Part shown: piece by piece, positions 53,664 through 62,946 of the stretch
Layout of the letters: each line of letters starts with the position of its first letter
How positions within the stretch are numbered: the first letter of the stretch is position 1
Assembly (NCBI GenBank): GCA_016719295.1
Contig: JADKAF010000001.1
Coordinates: 1,116,001-1,180,000, forward strand
Length of the DNA stretch: 64,000 nucleotides
Direction: 5' to 3'
From: Planctomycetota bacterium
GTDB lineage: Bacteria > Planctomycetota > UBA1135 > JADKAF01
Translations under genes and position numbers: made by a program
The notes under the pieces: model-generated
What the model saw: the letters and a program-made list of their open reading frames with translations, nothing else
The model's database searches: none
What the model was told of the DNA's origin: nothing

Positions 53664-56600
53664 TCAACGAATCGGGGAGGTCGGAACGAAGCCCGCTCCG
53701 ACCTCGACGGTCGGCCGCGGATCCGGCACGACCAGAAGCTCCGTCGAGGAGACTTCCTTCTCCCCGACGATCAACACGGCGCGGTAGCGGCCAGGCTCGA
53801 CCTCGCGCATGCCGCGCGCGCGACGCCGCCGTCCTTCGCCTGCGCCGCCCTCGGCGGCGTTCTCACCCTCTTCCTCTCCGCTGCTCGCGCGGAGATCCCA
53901 GCTGCGGCGATGAAGGCCGGCGGCGCTCTCGTCCTTGTCCAGCTTGTAGCTGCGGAGCTTCGCTCCCGAGAGATCGCGGATCTCGAGCTCGGCCTTCTCG
54001 ACCGGCTCGGCGAGCGCGTAGCTCAGGAGCGCGCCGCGCGAGGGGTTCTCGCCGCTGAAGTAGGCGTCACCGGAGAGACGACGGCCGTAGCTTCGCGCCC
54101 ACAGCACGGCGGGCGCCGGCGTGAAGAGATGGGCCTGCGCCTCGAGCGTCTTCTTCGCCGCTTGGCGGATCGGCGTGATGTCCACGATCCAGAGGCTGCG
54201 CCCATGGGTCGCGGCGACGAGCTCGCCCGAGAGCGGATGCTGCGCCAGCTCGTGCACGGCGACGCTCGGCATGTTGCCCTTGATCGAGATCCAGGACTGA
54301 CCGCGATCGGCCGAAGCCCACAGGCCGAACTCGGTGCCTAGGTACAGGACGTTCGGATTCTCGCGGTCCTCGCGAATCACCCGCGCGCAGCGATCCGGCA
54401 GGTCCTTCGCGAGGCGCTTCCACTTCTTGCCGAAGTCCTCGGTGACGAAGACGTAGAGCGCCAAGTCATCGGAGCGATGGCCGTCGAGCGTGAGATACGC
54501 GCGCCCGTCCTTCGAGCGCGAGCACTCGATCGACGAGACCCAGCGCGGAGCGCTCAGCTCCGGCAGATTCGCGCCCACGTCGATCCACTCGGTGCCGCCG
54601 TTCTTGGTCATCTTCACCGCGCCGTCATCCGTGCCGACGTACAGCACGTCGGAGTCGCGCGGCGACTCGGCGAGCGCGGTAGCGCTGCCCTTGTCGGTGA
54701 GCGTGATCTCGGACGAGATCGCCTTCAGGTTCGCGCCGCGATTGAGCGAGCGGAACACCTTGTTGCCGGCGCAGTAGAAGATGCGGCCGTTGTGGGAGGA
54801 GAGCAGGAAGGGGGTCTTCCAGTTGAAGCGATGGCCTTCGCCGCGCGGGCGGATCGAAGCACCTTCGCCGGTGCGCAGGTTGGTGCGCCCCATCCCTCCG
54901 TTCTGGCTCTCGTAGTAGACGATGTCCGGGTCCTCGGGATCGACGGCGCAGACGAAGCCGTCGCCGCCGCCGAACTGGAACCAGTCGTGCAACGTGGGCC
55001 CGCCGCCCGAGCGCAGCATCGTCGGTCCGCCCCAGGTGCCGTTGTCCTGCAGGCCGCCGTACGCGCGGTAGTCGCGACGCGGGTCGAGCGCCACGTGATA
55101 GAACTGGCCGATCGGGAGCTGCGCCCTCATGCGCCAGGTCCGCGCGCGGTCGTGCGACTCGTAGATCCCGCCGTCGTTGCCGACCAGCATGTGCCGCCCA
55201 TCGGCGGGATCGATCCACATCGCGTGATGGTCGAGGTGGATGGAGTTGCCGCTGTCGCTGCCGAAGGTCTTGCCGCCGTCGGAAGATCCGTGCAGCTGCG
55301 TGCCGAGCACGAAGACATGCTGCGCGTCGGAGGGATCGACGCGGATCTGCGAGAAGTAGTAGGGCCGCGGGTTCAGCGAGTTCACGCGCGTCCAGGACTG
55401 CCCGCCGTCGTCGGAGCGGAAGACGCCGCCGGTCTCGAAGCCGTCGTCGCCTTGCTTCTCCTGCGCGTTCGGATTCTGGCCGCCGAGCCCCGAGCTGTGC
55501 GGGCGCCGTTCCTTCGGCTCGTCCGCGCCGTAGCTCAGCGCGATCGCGACCTTCTCCTCGCCGCGCAGGATTTCGAGCTTCGTCTCGTCGCCTTCCTTGC
55601 GCCGGCGCAGCTCGCGCTGCACGTCGCGCGCGCGCTCGATCTCGCGCTCGCCGAGCTTCAGCAGCTTGTCGCCGACCTTCACGCCGGCATTCGCCGCCGG
55701 CCCGTTCTCCTCGAGGCTCTTCACGAAGACGCCGCCGCCTTCCTCCTTCTCCTCCGCCTCGAGCCCGAGCTTCGCAGGCTTCTTCTCCTCGGGGTCTTCC
55801 TTGCCCATGCCCCAGCGCTCGCTCTCGACGATGGCGAAGACGATCTTCGGGTCCTTCTCGTACCAGTCGAAGGTGATGCAGCCGAGCTGCACGGTGGGCA
55901 GCCCCTTCGCGATGCGCTCCCAGGTGGCGCCGCCGTCCTTCGAGCGGTAGATGCCGGCGCCCGGGCCAAAGCGCTTGATCGGGTCGTTGTCGTCGGTCGC
56001 GTCTCGCTGGCGCTCGTACATCGAAGCGAGCAGGAGCTCGGGGTTCTCGGGCGAGAGCACGACGTCGTTGCAGCCGGTCTTCTCGTCGACGGAGAGCACG
56101 AGGTTCCAGGACGCGCCGCCGTCGGTGGTCTTGTAGAGGCCGCGCTCGGGATTCGTGCCCCACAGCCGCCCCAGCGCCGCGACATACACCACCGCGGGGT
56201 TCTTGGGATGCACCACGATGCGCCCGATGTGGCGCGACTCCGGCAGCCCCATGTGCTTCCAGGTCTTGCCGGCGTCGATCGACTTCCAGACGCCGTCGCC
56301 GAAGGAAGCGGAGTTGCGCACGTTGGCTTCGCCGGTGCCGACCCAGATCTGCTTGCTGTCGCTCGGCGCGATGGCGACGTCGCCGATCGAGATCGCGCTC
56401 TCCTTCTCGAAGATCGGCGCGAAGGTGGTGCCGCCGTTCTCGGTCTTCCAGAGGCCGCCCGAGGCGCTGGCCACGTACCACACGTGGCGATCGCTGGGAT
56501 CGACTTCCACGTCGACGGTGCGCCCCCCCTGGTTTACCGGCCCGATGCTGCGCCAGTCGAGCGCGCTGCCCCAGGAGGCCGGGATCGGGGACGCGGAGCT

Positions 56601-56876
56601 CTTCTCCTCCTCCTCGGCTTTCGGCGCCTCGGCCGGGGGAGCGGTCGGCTCCTGCGCGGCGGGCGCGGGCTCCTGCGCCGCGGGCATCGCGGCCGGCATC
56701 GGCTCCTGCGGCGTCGGCTGTGGCGGTGCCGGCTCTTGCGCTGCCGGCTCTTGAGCGGCGGGTGCGCTGCCCGAAGCGGCGGAGCCGGAGGGCTCTTGCG
56801 CACCGCGCAGCCCGGCGGCGAGACCGAGACCGATCAGGACGAGGAACGACGACGCGCGCGTCGGGGTCCGCAGCAT
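53664..56876 (-). CDS. Exported VPS10/sortilin-type beta-propeller with inserted PDZ domain and Pro/Ala/Gln-rich linker
   Basis: This 1070-residue paralog of the downstream protein has a signal peptide (ends 'LAAGLRGA'). Residues about 26-90 are a low-complexity linker made of 'AQEPAP'-like repeats that probably spans the envelope. The propeller follows ('WKSIDAGKTWKHMGL', 'YKTTDGGASWNLVL', 'YRSKDGGATWERI'). A PDZ domain lies at about 370-450: 'GVFVKSLEENGPAANAGVKVG' to 'ETKLEILRGEEKVAI'. A C-terminal beta-sandwich ends in an Arg-rich stretch. The insert lies at the same place in the propeller as in the downstream paralog, so it predates their duplication. First gene of the minus-strand unit that ends in mutM. 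Confidence 0.87.
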   Translation of the reverse strand: MLRTPTRASSFLVLIGLGLAAGLRGAQEPSGSAASGSAPAAQEPAAQEPAPPQPTPQEPMPAAMPAAQEPAPAAQEPTAPPAEAPKAEEEEKSSASPIPASWGSALDWRSIGPVNQGGRTVDVEVDPSDRHVWYVASASGGLWKTENGGTTFAPIFEKESAISIGDVAIAPSDSKQIWVGTGEANVRNSASFGDGVWKSIDAGKTWKHMGLPESRHIGRIVVHPKNPAVVYVAALGRLWGTNPERGLYKTTDGGASWNLVLSVDEKTGCNDVVLSPENPELLLASMYERQRDATDDNDPIKRFGPGAGIYRSKDGGATWERIAKGLPTVQLGCITFDWYEKDPKIVFAIVESERWGMGKEDPEEKKPAKLGLEAEEKEEGGGVFVKSLEENGPAANAGVKVGDKLLKLGEREIERARDVQRELRRRKEGDETKLEILRGEEKVAIALSYGADEPKERRPHSSGLGGQNPNAQEKQGDDGFETGGVFRSDDGGQSWTRVNSLNPRPYYFSQIRVDPSDAQHVFVLGTQLHGSSDGGKTFGSDSGNSIHLDHHAMWIDPADGRHMLVGNDGGIYESHDRARTWRMRAQLPIGQFYHVALDPRRDYRAYGGLQDNGTWGGPTMLRSGGGPTLHDWFQFGGGDGFVCAVDPEDPDIVYYESQNGGMGRTNLRTGEGASIRPRGEGHRFNWKTPFLLSSHNGRIFYCAGNKVFRSLNRGANLKAISSEITLTDKGSATALAESPRDSDVLYVGTDDGAVKMTKNGGTEWIDVGANLPELSAPRWVSSIECSRSKDGRAYLTLDGHRSDDLALYVFVTEDFGKKWKRLAKDLPDRCARVIREDRENPNVLYLGTEFGLWASADRGQSWISIKGNMPSVAVHELAQHPLSGELVAATHGRSLWIVDITPIRQAAKKTLEAQAHLFTPAPAVLWARSYGRRLSGDAYFSGENPSRGALLSYALAEPVEKAELEIRDLSGAKLRSYKLDKDESAAGLHRRSWDLRASSGEEEGENAAEGGAGEGRRRRARGMREVEPGRYRAVLIVGEKEVSSTELLVVPDPRPTVEVGAGFVPTSPIR

Positions 56877-56998
56877 GGGCTCCTCAGGGAGTCGGAGCTC
56901 TGGCAGGAGCTCGGGCGGTTCTGGGACGGATCGGCGCGGAGTGTACGGATCCGCGCCCCCCTGTCGCCTTCTCTCCCCGTGGTGTTGCAGCTCTCCCG

Positions 56999-57016
56999 GA
57001 TCCGCCGGAGCGGATC
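56999..57016. terminator. Short hairpin at the end of the M28 peptidase gene
   Basis: GATCCGC, loop CGGA, GCGGATC: a 7-bp perfect stem whose right arm runs into the minus-strand stop codon at 57015-57017. It is a weak terminator candidate without a T-tract. Confidence 0.4.
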
Positions 57017-58259
57017 AGCGCAAGGCGGCCATCGCGCGCCGGACGACCTTCATCAAGCTCTCCCGAGTCGCGGGGTCGTAGCCGCCCTTCTCGAGGAGCT
57101 GCACCGCGCGCGCGCGCAGCGCCCGCAGCCCGAGCTCCTCAGCTCGGCCGAGGCCGAGCTTCTCGGCGTGCGGCAGGAGTGCGTCGACGAGGTCGCGCAG
57201 GGTCTCGAGCTCGACCGGATGCGGCGCGGCATCGCGGAAGCGAGGGACCGCGTCGGCCTCGGCGAGAGAGGAGAGCACTCGCGCGGCGAGGCGCGCCCGC
57301 GCGTGGAGCTCCTCCCACTGGATCCGCTCGGGCACGTCGCTCGGGCGGTGGTAGTCCGGGTGCTCGCTCGAGCTCAGGAACAGCGCCGGCTTGCCGCTCC
57401 ACAAGAAGGGCGCGAAGTCGCTGCGCGCACCGGTGACGTCGGTCGCGACGAAGGAGACGCGCAGCTTCTCGCGTGCCCCCGCCGCGCGCAGCAGCTCGAC
57501 CAGCTCGGGGCTGTGCTCCCAGCCCTGTGCGAAGACCGTGTCCTCGACGAGGTCGAGCATGCGCCGCCCGAGCATGTCGAGGTTGAGATCGAGAGCGATC
57601 CGCGCGAGCGGGATCGTCGGCGCGTGCACGAAGTACTTCGAGCCCAGCAGGCCGCGCTCCTCCGCATCGAACGCGGCGAAGAGGACGCTGCGCCGCGGCC
57701 GCGCGCCCTCCTGCGTCAGGCAGCGCGCGAGCTCGAGCATCACGGCCACGCCGCTCGCGTTGTCGTCGGCGCCGCGGAAGATCTGCTCCTCGCGCTGCCC
57801 GAGGTGATCATAGTGCGCGCTGAGCACGATGACCTCGTCGCGCCCCGCGGCTTCGCGCCCCTCGAGCAGCGCGAGCAGGTTCTCTCCTTCAGAGCCTGCG
57901 CCGCTCGCCGCCGGGATCGGCTGCGCGTAGCTCCCGTCCGCACCCGCGGGCTTCAGGCCCAGCGCACGGAAGCGCTCGACGAGCATCGCCCGCGCTCGCG
58001 CCATGCCCGCGCCGCCGCGGCGCCCTTCCATCTCGGGTGCGGCCAGAGCCGCGAGATCCCCGCGCAGCTTCTCGAGGTCGATCGCCGCGGCCAGCGCTTC
58101 GCCGCGCGCCTCGAGGGCGAGCGAGGGCACGGCGGCTTCGAGCGCGACCTCTTGCGCACCCGATCCGGGAGACAGCGCGAGCGCGAGCAACGCTCGGAGG
58201 CCCATGCTCCGCAGCGCTCGCGTGAGGCGCTGGAGCTGGTGACGACGCGGCAACTTCAT
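57015..58259 (-). CDS. Exported peptidase M28 family aminopeptidase
   Basis: This 414-residue enzyme has an N-terminal hydrophobic signal ('MGLRALLALALSPGSGAQ'). Two-zinc core residues occur in order: 'LSAHYDHLGQ' (His), 'GADDNASG' (bridging Asp), 'FDAEERGLLGS' (Glu), 'NLDMLG' (Asp) and 'SEHPDYHRPSD' (His). It is shorter than the other M28 protein of the window and lacks the PA insert. A strong GAGGAGG site precedes the ATG at 58259. It is the last gene of a minus-strand set with a KAS III-like enzyme and an amidohydrolase. It likely trims peptides outside the cytoplasm. Confidence 0.88.
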   Translation of the reverse strand: MKLPRRHQLQRLTRALRSMGLRALLALALSPGSGAQEVALEAAVPSLALEARGEALAAAIDLEKLRGDLAALAAPEMEGRRGGAGMARARAMLVERFRALGLKPAGADGSYAQPIPAASGAGSEGENLLALLEGREAAGRDEVIVLSAHYDHLGQREEQIFRGADDNASGVAVMLELARCLTQEGARPRRSVLFAAFDAEERGLLGSKYFVHAPTIPLARIALDLNLDMLGRRMLDLVEDTVFAQGWEHSPELVELLRAAGAREKLRVSFVATDVTGARSDFAPFLWSGKPALFLSSSEHPDYHRPSDVPERIQWEELHARARLAARVLSSLAEADAVPRFRDAAPHPVELETLRDLVDALLPHAEKLGLGRAEELGLRALRARAVQLLEKGGYDPATRESLMKVVRRAMAALR

Positions 58260-58290
58260 GCGCTCCTCCTCTGAGTCTCCGTCTCCGCGC

Positions 58291-59571
58291 TCAGGCTTCG
58301 CGATCGAAGAGCGCGTAGTTCCAGGAGTTCCCTGCGCCGAATGAGAGCAGCAGGGCGCTCTGCCCCACCGCGAGCGTCGGCGTCTCGACGTGCCGCCCTT
58401 CGACGGTCGCGCGCCCGAGCGCGTCGCGCCGCGTCAGCGTCGTGTAGCGCGCGGGGATGCGCAGCGCTTCCTCGAGCGCGAGGCCGACCGAAGGCGCGGA
58501 GGTGTTGCCGTAGCGCGTGATGTTCACGTACATGCGCTCCAGCGGCACCCCCATCTGCTCGGCGAGCTCGATCAGCAGGTAGAGGTTCGGCTGGTGCGGG
58601 ATCAGCAGATCGAAGGACGCGGCGCAGCGCGCGGCGATCGCCGCGCGCTCCTCGTTGCACTCCACCTCGTCCAGCGAGCGCAGGGCGGCGATGCGCGCAT
58701 CGAGCGCGTCGCCGCGGCTCGCGACGCGACCCGCGCGCTTCAGCACCTCGAGATAGCCGCGGCGTGGGACGACGCGCTTCACGAAGCGGTAGACGTCGCG
58801 CCCCTCCATACGGAAGAACGGCGAGTAGCCGGTGCCGAACGCGAGCGCTCCCGCGTGCCCATAGAACTGCTCCTTGGCGTGGAGAAGATCGACGTCCCGA
58901 TGGAGGAAGCGGAACGGATCGTTCCAGCGCGGCAGGTTCGCATCGCGCCGGATCGCATCGGCGAGGCTGGGGTCGGTCTCGGTGTACCCCGCGAGGTAGC
59001 GCAAGCGCACCGTCCCGCGACCGGCGCGCGCGGGATCTCCGACCAGCACGGCCGCGCAGGCGCCATCGCCGAGGAGGATGCAGGTCGAGCGATCGGTCCA
59101 GTCGAGCATGCGCGAGGAGATGTCGGCGCCCGTGACGAGAGCGATCGAGATCTCGCCCGCGGCGATCATCCCCGCCGCGAGACGCACGCCGCCGAGGAAG
59201 CTCGCGCAGCCCTGCTGTAGATCGAGCCCTCCGGCGTGCAGCACCTCGCCGCTCTCGCGCTGCAAGCCCGCGAGGATGCGCGCTGCGCCGGCGGGGAACG
59301 CCTCCTCGGCCGTGTTCGTCGCGTGCAGCAGCAGCTCGACCTCTCCCGCACGCACTCCCGCGCGCTCCAAGGCCTGCCGCGCCGCGCGCAGCGCGAGGTC
59401 GGTCGCCACTTCGCGCGGCGCCACGATCCGGCGCTCGACGACGCCGACGTGCTCTTCGATCCAGCGGGCCGAGGTATCGAGCCACGGCATGCCGCGCTCG
59501 ATCTCCTCGTTCGCCAGCACGCGCTCGGGGACGGCGGCGCCGACGCCCGTGATCCAGACGGGAGCTTGCAT
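58291..59571 (-). CDS. KAS III / FabH-like thiolase-fold enzyme
   Basis: This 426-residue thiolase-superfamily enzyme has the complete Cys-His-Asn triad of 3-oxoacyl-ACP synthase III: Cys in 'LDLQQGCASFLGGVRLA', His in 'LLIPHQPNLYLL', Asn in 'RYGNTSAPSVGLAL'. It is 80-100 residues longer than FabH; about 40 extra residues ('RVASRGDALDARIAALRSLD' and on) sit between 'FVKRVVPRRGYLEVLKRAG' and the His motif. Such variants often start unusual fatty-acid, olefin or natural-product chains. No acyl carrier or ketoreductase gene is adjacent. It sits between the amidohydrolase (51 bp) and M28 peptidase (31 bp) genes. Confidence 0.88.
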   Translation of the reverse strand: MQAPVWITGVGAAVPERVLANEEIERGMPWLDTSARWIEEHVGVVERRIVAPREVATDLALRAARQALERAGVRAGEVELLLHATNTAEEAFPAGAARILAGLQRESGEVLHAGGLDLQQGCASFLGGVRLAAGMIAAGEISIALVTGADISSRMLDWTDRSTCILLGDGACAAVLVGDPARAGRGTVRLRYLAGYTETDPSLADAIRRDANLPRWNDPFRFLHRDVDLLHAKEQFYGHAGALAFGTGYSPFFRMEGRDVYRFVKRVVPRRGYLEVLKRAGRVASRGDALDARIAALRSLDEVECNEERAAIAARCAASFDLLIPHQPNLYLLIELAEQMGVPLERMYVNITRYGNTSAPSVGLALEEALRIPARYTTLTRRDALGRATVEGRHVETPTLAVGQSALLLSFGAGNSWNYALFDREA

Positions 59572-59622
59572 GGACGGAGCGGCCGGCGAGGGGAAGCTCT
59601 CGCGGGTGGCCGGGCGGGAAAT

Positions 59623-61161
59623 CTAACCGCCTTTCGCGGCGGCCACCAACGCCGCGACTTCGGCGAGCAGCTTCGGCGCGTCGTAGACCCGGCCGCCCTT
59701 CACCGTGAAGCGCACGCCTCCCCGCCGGACCATGCGGCCCGCCTCCAGGCGCCTCACGCCGGTGCCGTAGAGCACCTTCAAGTCCACCAGCGGGTCGCCA
59801 TCGACGAGGATCAAGTCGGCGCGGTAGCCCTCGCGCACGTGTCCGCGGTCCTCGAGGTCCAGGGCCAACGCGCCATTGCGCGTCGCATGGCGCAGGATCT
59901 CCAGCGGGTGGAATCCGGCCTCGAGCTGCATCTCCAGCTCGCGGATCGTGCCGAAGCCGTAGAGCTGGTACATGTAGCCGGCGTCGGAGCCGATCGTGAT
60001 CCGCCCGCCCCGCCGCCCATACTCGCGCACGAAGCGCATCCAATGGCGGTAGTGCTCCTTCCAGCGCGCCTCGTCGAGCGCGGTCCACTCCCAGTGGAAC
60101 GACGCGTGATTGCGCGGATTGGGCTCGAAGAACGCGAGCAGGGCGGGATGCGCGTAGGTCGAGAGCCAGGGGAGGTTCCGCGCGCGCTCGAGATCGCGAT
60201 TCACCTCGTAGACCGCGAAGGTAGGGTCGAGCGTCACCCGCTTCTCGAGCAGCAGCTCCATCAGCTTCTCGAGCTCCGCGGGGTCGGCCTGCGGCCAGAG
60301 CTCCGCGGCCCAGCGGAAGCGCTGCAGCTCGTCGTCCCAGTCGTACTCGGGCGGGAAGCGCTGCACGCCGCGGAGCGCGGCGTCCGGGATGCCGTACCAG
60401 TGCTCGAGCGTGCGGATGCCGTAGCCCGCCGCCATGCGCGCGTCGACCTCGCCGATCTTCAAGTCGGTGGCGATGGGCAGCCCGTGGCGCGCGGCCGAGA
60501 CGCCGAGGGCTTGATAGATGTCCGGATGGAGCGCGAACACCTTCAGGCCGCGCGCGCCCTTGCGCGCGAGCTCCGCCACGATGGGATCGACCTCCTCGGC
60601 CGTCGCGGCGCGCTCCGCGGGGAACACGGCGTACGGCACGATCGCCGGGGCGACCAGCTCGCCGCTCTCGGAGCGCCGCGATTCCTCCGCGATCCGCTCG
60701 AGACCTTCGCCGCACGCGGGGTCGCGGATCGTCGTGATGCCGTGCCCGAGCCAGAGCTTGTACACGTAGCCCTCGGGTAGCTTCGCGTCGCCGGCGCGGA
60801 AGTGGATGTGGCCGTGCAGATCGACCAGACCGGGCATCAAGCTGAGGCCCTGGCCATCGATGACGCGATAGGACCCCTCGCCCGCCCGCTCGATCGGCAT
60901 CCAGCCGCTGGTGATCTTCGCGATGCGATCGCCCTTCACGACGACGTGCACGTCGCCGCGCGGCGGATTGCCGACGCCGTCGATCAAGCGCACGTTGCGG
61001 AGCACCAGGGTGTCGTAGAGCGCTCCTTGCGGCTCCTCGGCGCTCGGCACGGGCGCCGAACGCGGCGGCTCGGCTCCCTCCTGGGCGCGAACGTGCGACG
61101 CGCCGAGGGCCGCGGCCAGCAGGATCCGGGACACGACGGCGACGGCGTTGGCGCAGGACAT
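59623..61161 (-). CDS. Exported metal-dependent amidohydrolase
   Basis: This 512-residue protein starts at 61161 with a signal peptide ('AVVSRILLAAALGASHVRAQ'). The TIM-barrel amidohydrolase core shows the metal motif 'MPGLVDLHGHIHFRAGD' (H-x-H), later His in 'RTLEHWYG', and the catalytic Asp in 'ITIGSDAGYMY'. The N- and C-terminal strands form the small beta-sandwich ('VLRNVRLIDGVGNPP' and 'YRADLILVDGDPL'). This is the imidazolonepropionase/prolidase-like subtype commonly exported by environmental bacteria; the substrate (often a cyclic or linear amide) is not determined. First gene of the set with the KAS III-like enzyme and M28 peptidase; divergent from mqnB. Confidence 0.88.
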   Translation of the reverse strand: MSCANAVAVVSRILLAAALGASHVRAQEGAEPPRSAPVPSAEEPQGALYDTLVLRNVRLIDGVGNPPRGDVHVVVKGDRIAKITSGWMPIERAGEGSYRVIDGQGLSLMPGLVDLHGHIHFRAGDAKLPEGYVYKLWLGHGITTIRDPACGEGLERIAEESRRSESGELVAPAIVPYAVFPAERAATAEEVDPIVAELARKGARGLKVFALHPDIYQALGVSAARHGLPIATDLKIGEVDARMAAGYGIRTLEHWYGIPDAALRGVQRFPPEYDWDDELQRFRWAAELWPQADPAELEKLMELLLEKRVTLDPTFAVYEVNRDLERARNLPWLSTYAHPALLAFFEPNPRNHASFHWEWTALDEARWKEHYRHWMRFVREYGRRGGRITIGSDAGYMYQLYGFGTIRELEMQLEAGFHPLEILRHATRNGALALDLEDRGHVREGYRADLILVDGDPLVDLKVLYGTGVRRLEAGRMVRRGGVRFTVKGGRVYDAPKLLAEVAALVAAAKGG

Positions 61162-61307
61162 CGGGGGAGCTCGTGAGGGAGAGCGGGGCGGCGCCGCGTT
61201 CCGGCGATCGCTTCCGAGAAGGCGTGCTCGGCATCTTGCCGCTCGTGCGCGCGCGGCTTCAAGCACGCCCGCTTGCGATCGCCCACCGTCCTCTCCATGC
61301 TGCCCGC

Positions 61308-61991
61308 GTGCTGCTCCTCCTCGCCCCCACGCGCTTCGAGCTCGAGGCCCTCCTGGGGCCGGTGCCCGGATTGGGACCTGCCTGCGTGCCCGCGCCGGGC
61401 GGCCGCGCGCTCCGCGTCGGCCTGGTCGGGTTCGGGCTCATCGCCTCCGGCATCGCCGCGACGCGTCATCTCGAACGCGAGCGACCGCAGCACGTCGTGC
61501 TCGCGGGCATCGCCGGCAGCTTCGATCTCTCGCGCGCCCCCCTCGCCAGCGTGCGGCGCATCGAAGCCGTCTCGAGCTACGGCATCGGCGTCGGGGAGGG
61601 TCGCGATCACGTGCCGGCGGCGCGCACGGGCTTCGCGCAGATGCCGCGCGAGATCGCCGGCCGCGAGCTCGGCGAACGCTTGGGGCTCGCGCTGCCGCCG
61701 CCGCCGCTCGATGGCTTGCCATCCGCCGAGCTCCTCAGCGTGACGAGCGCGAGCGCGAGCGCCGCGGAGGCCGCCGCGCGCCGCGCGCATCATCCGCGCG
61801 CGCTGCTGGAGGACATGGAGGGCTACGCGGTCGCGCTGGCCGCGCTCCTCGCCGACGTGCCCTTCTCGATCCTCCGCGCCGTCTCGAATGCCGTCGGCGA
61901 GCGCGACAAGTCGCGCTGGGAAGTGCACGCGGCGCTGGCCGCGCTGCGCGGCGCGCTGGCGCCCCTGCTCGCGGAGCGCCCTGCTCTTTGA
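61308..61991 (+). CDS. mqnB: Futalosine hydrolase
   Basis: This 227-residue nucleosidase of the MTA/AdoHcy nucleosidase fold removes adenine or hypoxanthine from (aminodeoxy)futalosine in the futalosine route to menaquinone. 'LLLLAPTRFELEALL' is the usual start and sets the GTG at 61308. 'LVGFGLIASGIAATRHL' and 'VLAGIAGSFDLS' are the fold glycine loops. The active-site signature 'LEDMEGYAVALAA' contains the catalytic Glu and ribose-binding Glu. The next gene, mqnD, starts 5 bp downstream, which confirms the assignment. The other steps (mqnA, mqnC) are not in the window. Confidence 0.93.
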   Translation: MLLLLAPTRFELEALLGPVPGLGPACVPAPGGRALRVGLVGFGLIASGIAATRHLERERPQHVVLAGIAGSFDLSRAPLASVRRIEAVSSYGIGVGEGRDHVPAARTGFAQMPREIAGRELGERLGLALPPPPLDGLPSAELLSVTSASASAAEAAARRAHHPRALLEDMEGYAVALAALLADVPFSILRAVSNAVGERDKSRWEVHAALAALRGALAPLLAERPAL

Positions 61992-61996
61992 GGCGC

Positions 61997-62908
61997 ATGC
62001 CCTTGCTGGGGTATATGCAGCCTACGGCAGCAGCGCTTCTGCTGAGCTCGTTCCAACCATCGCGTCCCGTGAAACTCCGCGTCGGCATCTCCACCTGTCC
62101 CAACGACACCTTCGCGTTCCACGCGCTGCTCGAGAAGCTCGTGCTCGTGGAGGGCGTCGAGCTCGACTTCGTGCTCGCGGATGTCGAGGAGCTGAACCAG
62201 CGCCTCGACCTCGGCAGCCTCGATGTCGCGAAAGCGAGCTGCCACGCCGCACTGATCCACGGACATCGCTACGCGCTGCTGCGCTCCGGCGCGGCGATCG
62301 GCTATGGCGTAGGTCCCTTGCTCCTCGCGCGCGAGCCCGATCGCACGCCGCGCCGCGGTGACCGCGTGCTCTGCCCCGGCGCGCTCACCACGGCGACGCT
62401 GCTCTTTCGCACGCTCTACCCCGAGCTCGGAGCGCCCGAGCACTGCGTGTTCTCGGAGATCCAGCCCGCGCTGCGCGCGGGCCGCGCCGATTTCGGGGTC
62501 GTGATCCACGAGGGTCGCTTCACCTACCGCGACGCCGGCCTGCACCTCGTCGCGGATCTCGGCGACCACTGGGAGGAGCGCACGGGCGCTCCGCTGCCGC
62601 TCGGCGGGATCCTGGTGAGGAAGCAGCTCGGCGGGCGCCTGCACCGCGCTCTGCATCGCGCGCTGCAGGCCTCGATCGACTATGCGTGGGACCACCGCGA
62701 AGAAGTGCTGACGACGATGCGCCGCCATGCGCAAGAGCACTCCGATCCGGTGCTCTGGAAGCACGTCGAGCTCTACGTCACGGACGACACGCGCGAGATC
62801 TCTCGCTCCGCCGAGCTCGCTCTGCGCGCGCTCGCCGACGCCGCCAAGCGCTGCGGCGCGATGCCGTCCTCCATGAGCCCCTTGGAGCTCGCCCCCGCCG
62901 CTCTGTAG
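61997..62908 (+). CDS. mqnD: 1,4-dihydroxy-6-naphthoate synthase
   Basis: The protein has 303 residues from ATG 61997, which has GAGG directly upstream, overlapping the mqnB stop. The conserved protein begins only at 'LRVGISTCPNDTFAFHALLE', so a GTG at 62069 (279 residues) may be the real start. The periplasmic-binding-protein fold of the MqnA/MqnD family is clear: 'DVEELNQRLDLGSLDVAKAS', 'GYGVGPLLLAREP', 'EIQPALRAGRADFGVVIHEG'. It converts cyclic dehypoxanthine futalosine to 1,4-dihydroxy-6-naphthoate in menaquinone synthesis. Operon with mqnB; a tRNA-Leu gene follows 38 bp later. Confidence 0.92.
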   Translation: MPLLGYMQPTAAALLLSSFQPSRPVKLRVGISTCPNDTFAFHALLEKLVLVEGVELDFVLADVEELNQRLDLGSLDVAKASCHAALIHGHRYALLRSGAAIGYGVGPLLLAREPDRTPRRGDRVLCPGALTTATLLFRTLYPELGAPEHCVFSEIQPALRAGRADFGVVIHEGRFTYRDAGLHLVADLGDHWEERTGAPLPLGGILVRKQLGGRLHRALHRALQASIDYAWDHREEVLTTMRRHAQEHSDPVLWKHVELYVTDDTREISRSAELALRALADAAKRCGAMPSSMSPLELAPAAL

Positions 62909-62946
62909 TGTGCTTCGCGGCGGAGCCGTGTAGGCTCCGCGCTCGC

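Noticed and set aside
50363..56876. Glycoside hydrolase assignment for the VPS10 proteins
   Set aside because: Asp-box/BNR repeats are present but no sialidase catalytic Arg triad, Tyr or Glu could be placed.
54477..58274. 1265-codon plus-strand open frame opposite VPS10 and M28 genes
   Set aside because: It crosses two real minus-strand genes and shows no domain; typical of very high GC.
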